Shown here: positions 6,424 to 8,158 of the stretch, one piece after another
Position numbering within the stretch: the stretch's first letter is position 1
How the letters are laid out: each line of letters opens with the position of its first letter
Assembly: GCA_023818995.1 (NCBI GenBank)
Contig: JAMWDA010000068.1
Span: 1 to 8,158, forward strand
Length of the DNA: 8,158 nt
Direction of reading: 5' to 3'
DNA from: Candidatus Omnitrophota bacterium
GTDB taxonomy: Bacteria; Omnitrophota; Gorgyraeia; Duberdicusellales; 4484-171
Notes under the pieces: model-generated
Told to the model about the DNA's origin: nothing
Seen by the model: the letters and a program-made list of their open reading frames with translations, nothing else
Database searches by the model: none
Made by a program: the position numbers and the translations under genes

Positions 6424-8158
6424 ATGGGTTTACTCTACATAATATTAGTAATTCTTCCTTTAAATTTATTTGCCCAACCTTTTTATTTAAATTTAGCAAA
6501 TTACTATTACTCTCAAGGTAATTATTACCAAGCAATAAATCTCTATAGAGATAAACTAAAAATCAAGCCTTTTGATAAAGACCTTTACTTGAATTTAGCC
6601 TGTATATACAAAGAGTTAGGTAGATACTACGAAGCGATTAATTATTTTAAGCAATATCTTAAATTTGATAAAGATAAAAAGGTAGAACGATTATTAGCTT
6701 ACACACTTTATCTTTATGGAGAAAGCGAGGAAGCTCTTAAAATATTAAAGAAATTAGAGTTAGGTAAGAAAGATGCTGATTGGCAATTTTACTTTTACTT
6801 AGGATTAGTTTATGAAGATTTAGGTAAACTTAATTTAGCATTAAAATATTACCATCTATCTTTAGAGAGAGAAGAGAATAGCTTAGCTTTATTTAAATTA
6901 GGTAAGACCTACTATCAATTAGCTAAATTCTCCCAAGCTATAGAATACTTAGAGAAACTAATAAAACTTGATGCTAGCATACGCTTAGGCTATTACTATT
7001 TAGCTATTTCCTACTTAAATCAAAATGATTATGTTAATGCTTACCGGTATCTCTCTCAAACCCTTAGTTTCTATCCTACGCAAAAAGATATAAAATCTGC
7101 CTTTGATTTAGCCAAGAAAAAATTAGGGGAAGATTATTTTTTGAGAGAGAGAGCAGTTAAAGAGGAAAAGAGAAAAAAAGTAAAATTAGCTTACTATAAA
7201 CCTTTAGAGGTGGGTGGTCCTAAAGTAAAAATAGGTATGGTCAAAGATGCTAAAGAGATAACTCTTAAATGCGGAGGTAATTTTTATATTAGAAGTGGTG
7301 ATAAAAAAAAATTCCTGGAGGAAGATACATTCTACACACTTAAACTTAAAGATAAGAAAGTATATATTTTAGATTACCAAACGAAAAAGAAAATAGAGGA
7401 ATTATCTTTGCCCCTTTATATAAAATCATCTAATTATCCCTTTTACATCTTAGCGATAAAATATGGGGAAGAACAATTTTGGCAGACGGATATAGATATT
7501 AGGTTGCGAGGTGAGTTAAACATAATCTACAATAACGATGGTATGAGCTTGATAAATATTTTAAATATGGAGGAGTATTTATACGGTGTATTGCCTGCAG
7601 AAATCTATCCTAATGCTGGTTTAGAAGCTTTGAAAGCCCAAGCAGTTTGTGCTAGAACTATAGCCTTTAGAAATTTAGGTAGACACCAATCCCAAGGATT
7701 TGATTTCTGTAGCGATACTCACTGTCAGGTTTATAGAGGATTAACTCAAGAACAGGCTATAACTAACCTTGCTGTAGATATGACAAGGGGAGAAATTATC
7801 TTCTATAAGGATACACCTATAGAAGCTTACTACTCATCCAATTGTGGTGGTTGTTTACGTAGGGATATGTTTGGTGGGCAACAATATCTATATAATAAAA
7901 AAGATTCTATTAGGGCTAACCAAACTATTCTTACTCCTTGGGAGGTAGAACTCTATTTTAAAGAAGGTGAAGATAGTTTCTGTTCACACACTTATAGAAA
8001 AGCCAATTTTCGTTGGCAGAGAATTTACCAGAGCGATGATTTTAATCGTACTTTTAATTTCCCTATAGAGGAGCTAAAAAATATAACTATATTGGGAAAG
8101 GGTGATTGCCAGCATATAGATAGATTAGAAATAAAAAACAAGGACAATTCAAAAATAA
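6424..8158 (+). CDS. Secreted TPR and SpoIID/LytB-domain protein, 3' end outside the window
   Basis: The frame is open from 6403 through the last base, so at least 578 residues are encoded and the C-terminus is missing. Residues 1-18 are a hydrophobic export signal with likely cleavage after LFA, suggesting a periplasmic location. Residues 22-219 hold about six TPR units (for example LGRYYEAINYFKQYL and LAKFSQAIEYLEKLI), a protein-binding scaffold. After a charged linker (240-258) comes a SpoIID/LytB domain (about 264 onward). Its core is EEYLYGVLPAEI (383-394), with Glu393 the probable catalytic residue of a peptidoglycan lytic transglycosylase, then LEALKAQAVCARTIAF, FCSDTHCQVYRG (428-439, possible zinc ligands C429 and C434 with H421), and AVDMTRGEIIF, AYYSSNCGGC. 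The start is uncertain: ATG 6424 and TTG 6418 both lack a good Shine-Dalgarno, and the signal has no basic residues. A role in remodelling the cell wall is inferred from the family. Confidence 0.88.
   Translation, partial: MGLLYIILVILPLNLFAQPFYLNLANYYYSQGNYYQAINLYRDKLKIKPFDKDLYLNLACIYKELGRYYEAINYFKQYLKFDKDKKVERLLAYTLYLYGESEEALKILKKLELGKKDADWQFYFYLGLVYEDLGKLNLALKYYHLSLEREENSLALFKLGKTYYQLAKFSQAIEYLEKLIKLDASIRLGYYYLAISYLNQNDYVNAYRYLSQTLSFYPTQKDIKSAFDLAKKKLGEDYFLRERAVKEEKRKKVKLAYYKPLEVGGPKVKIGMVKDAKEITLKCGGNFYIRSGDKKKFLEEDTFYTLKLKDKKVYILDYQTKKKIEELSLPLYIKSSNYPFYILAIKYGEEQFWQTDIDIRLRGELNIIYNNDGMSLINILNMEEYLYGVLPAEIYPNAGLEALKAQAVCARTIAFRNLGRHQSQGFDFCSDTHCQVYRGLTQEQAITNLAVDMTRGEIIFYKDTPIEAYYSSNCGGCLRRDMFGGQQYLYNKKDSIRANQTILTPWEVELYFKEGEDSFCSHTYRKANFRWQRIYQSDDFNRTFNFPIEELKNITILGKGDCQHIDRLEIKNKDNSKI

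Noticed and set aside
8156..8158. TAA at the very end of the window as a stop codon
   Set aside because: It is not in the frame of the SpoIID gene, whose last full codon is 8155-8157 (ATA); the gene continues beyond the window.

Overview
The window is AT-rich (G+C roughly one third by eye) and densely coded, with every gene on the + strand. Two lipid A genes (lpxA, lpxI) show that the organism has a Gram-negative-type outer membrane. It uses LpxI, not the LpxH of gamma- and betaproteobacteria. Together with a secreted TPR-SpoIID protein and a small stand-alone EF-Tu-domain-2-like protein, this suits a diderm candidate-phylum bacterium. Omnitrophota is my best guess, but it rests on general gene-content familiarity and not on a marker gene.

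Region 1 (1-131) is a short leader before ribBA. It holds two mutually exclusive hairpins, and one frame stays open to a stop at 118-120. No FMN riboswitch is recognisable. Region 2 (132-4162) is a tight same-strand cluster: ribBA, ribH, nusB, a PHP-domain phosphoesterase and ribD, with gaps of 15-18 bases and then a 38-base overlap. RibBA supplies both entry steps of riboflavin synthesis (GTP cyclohydrolase II and DHBP synthase). RibD carries out the deamination and reduction, and RibH makes the lumazine. Riboflavin synthase (RibE), the last enzyme, is not in the window. NusB (transcription antitermination) and the PHP protein (probable nucleotide or RNA-end phosphatase) are cotranscribed passengers.

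Region 3 (4163-4319) is a 157-base gap with a long-loop inverted repeat and an extended -10 promoter. It leads to region 4 (4320-5917), lpxA and lpxI, whose stop and start codons overlap as ATGA. LpxA adds the first acyl chain to UDP-GlcNAc, and LpxI later cleaves UDP-2,3-diacylglucosamine to lipid X.

Region 5 (5918-6104) is a 187-base gap with an AT palindrome, a near-consensus sigma70-type promoter and a very strong Shine-Dalgarno. These drive an 83-residue protein resembling only the second domain of EF-Tu-type GTPases (6105-6356). Region 6 (6424 to the window end) is a long, 3'-truncated gene for a secreted protein with about six TPRs followed by a SpoIID/LytB domain, probably acting on peptidoglycan. 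I found no rRNA, tRNA, CRISPR array or mobile element, and no gene-free stretch longer than 300 bases.
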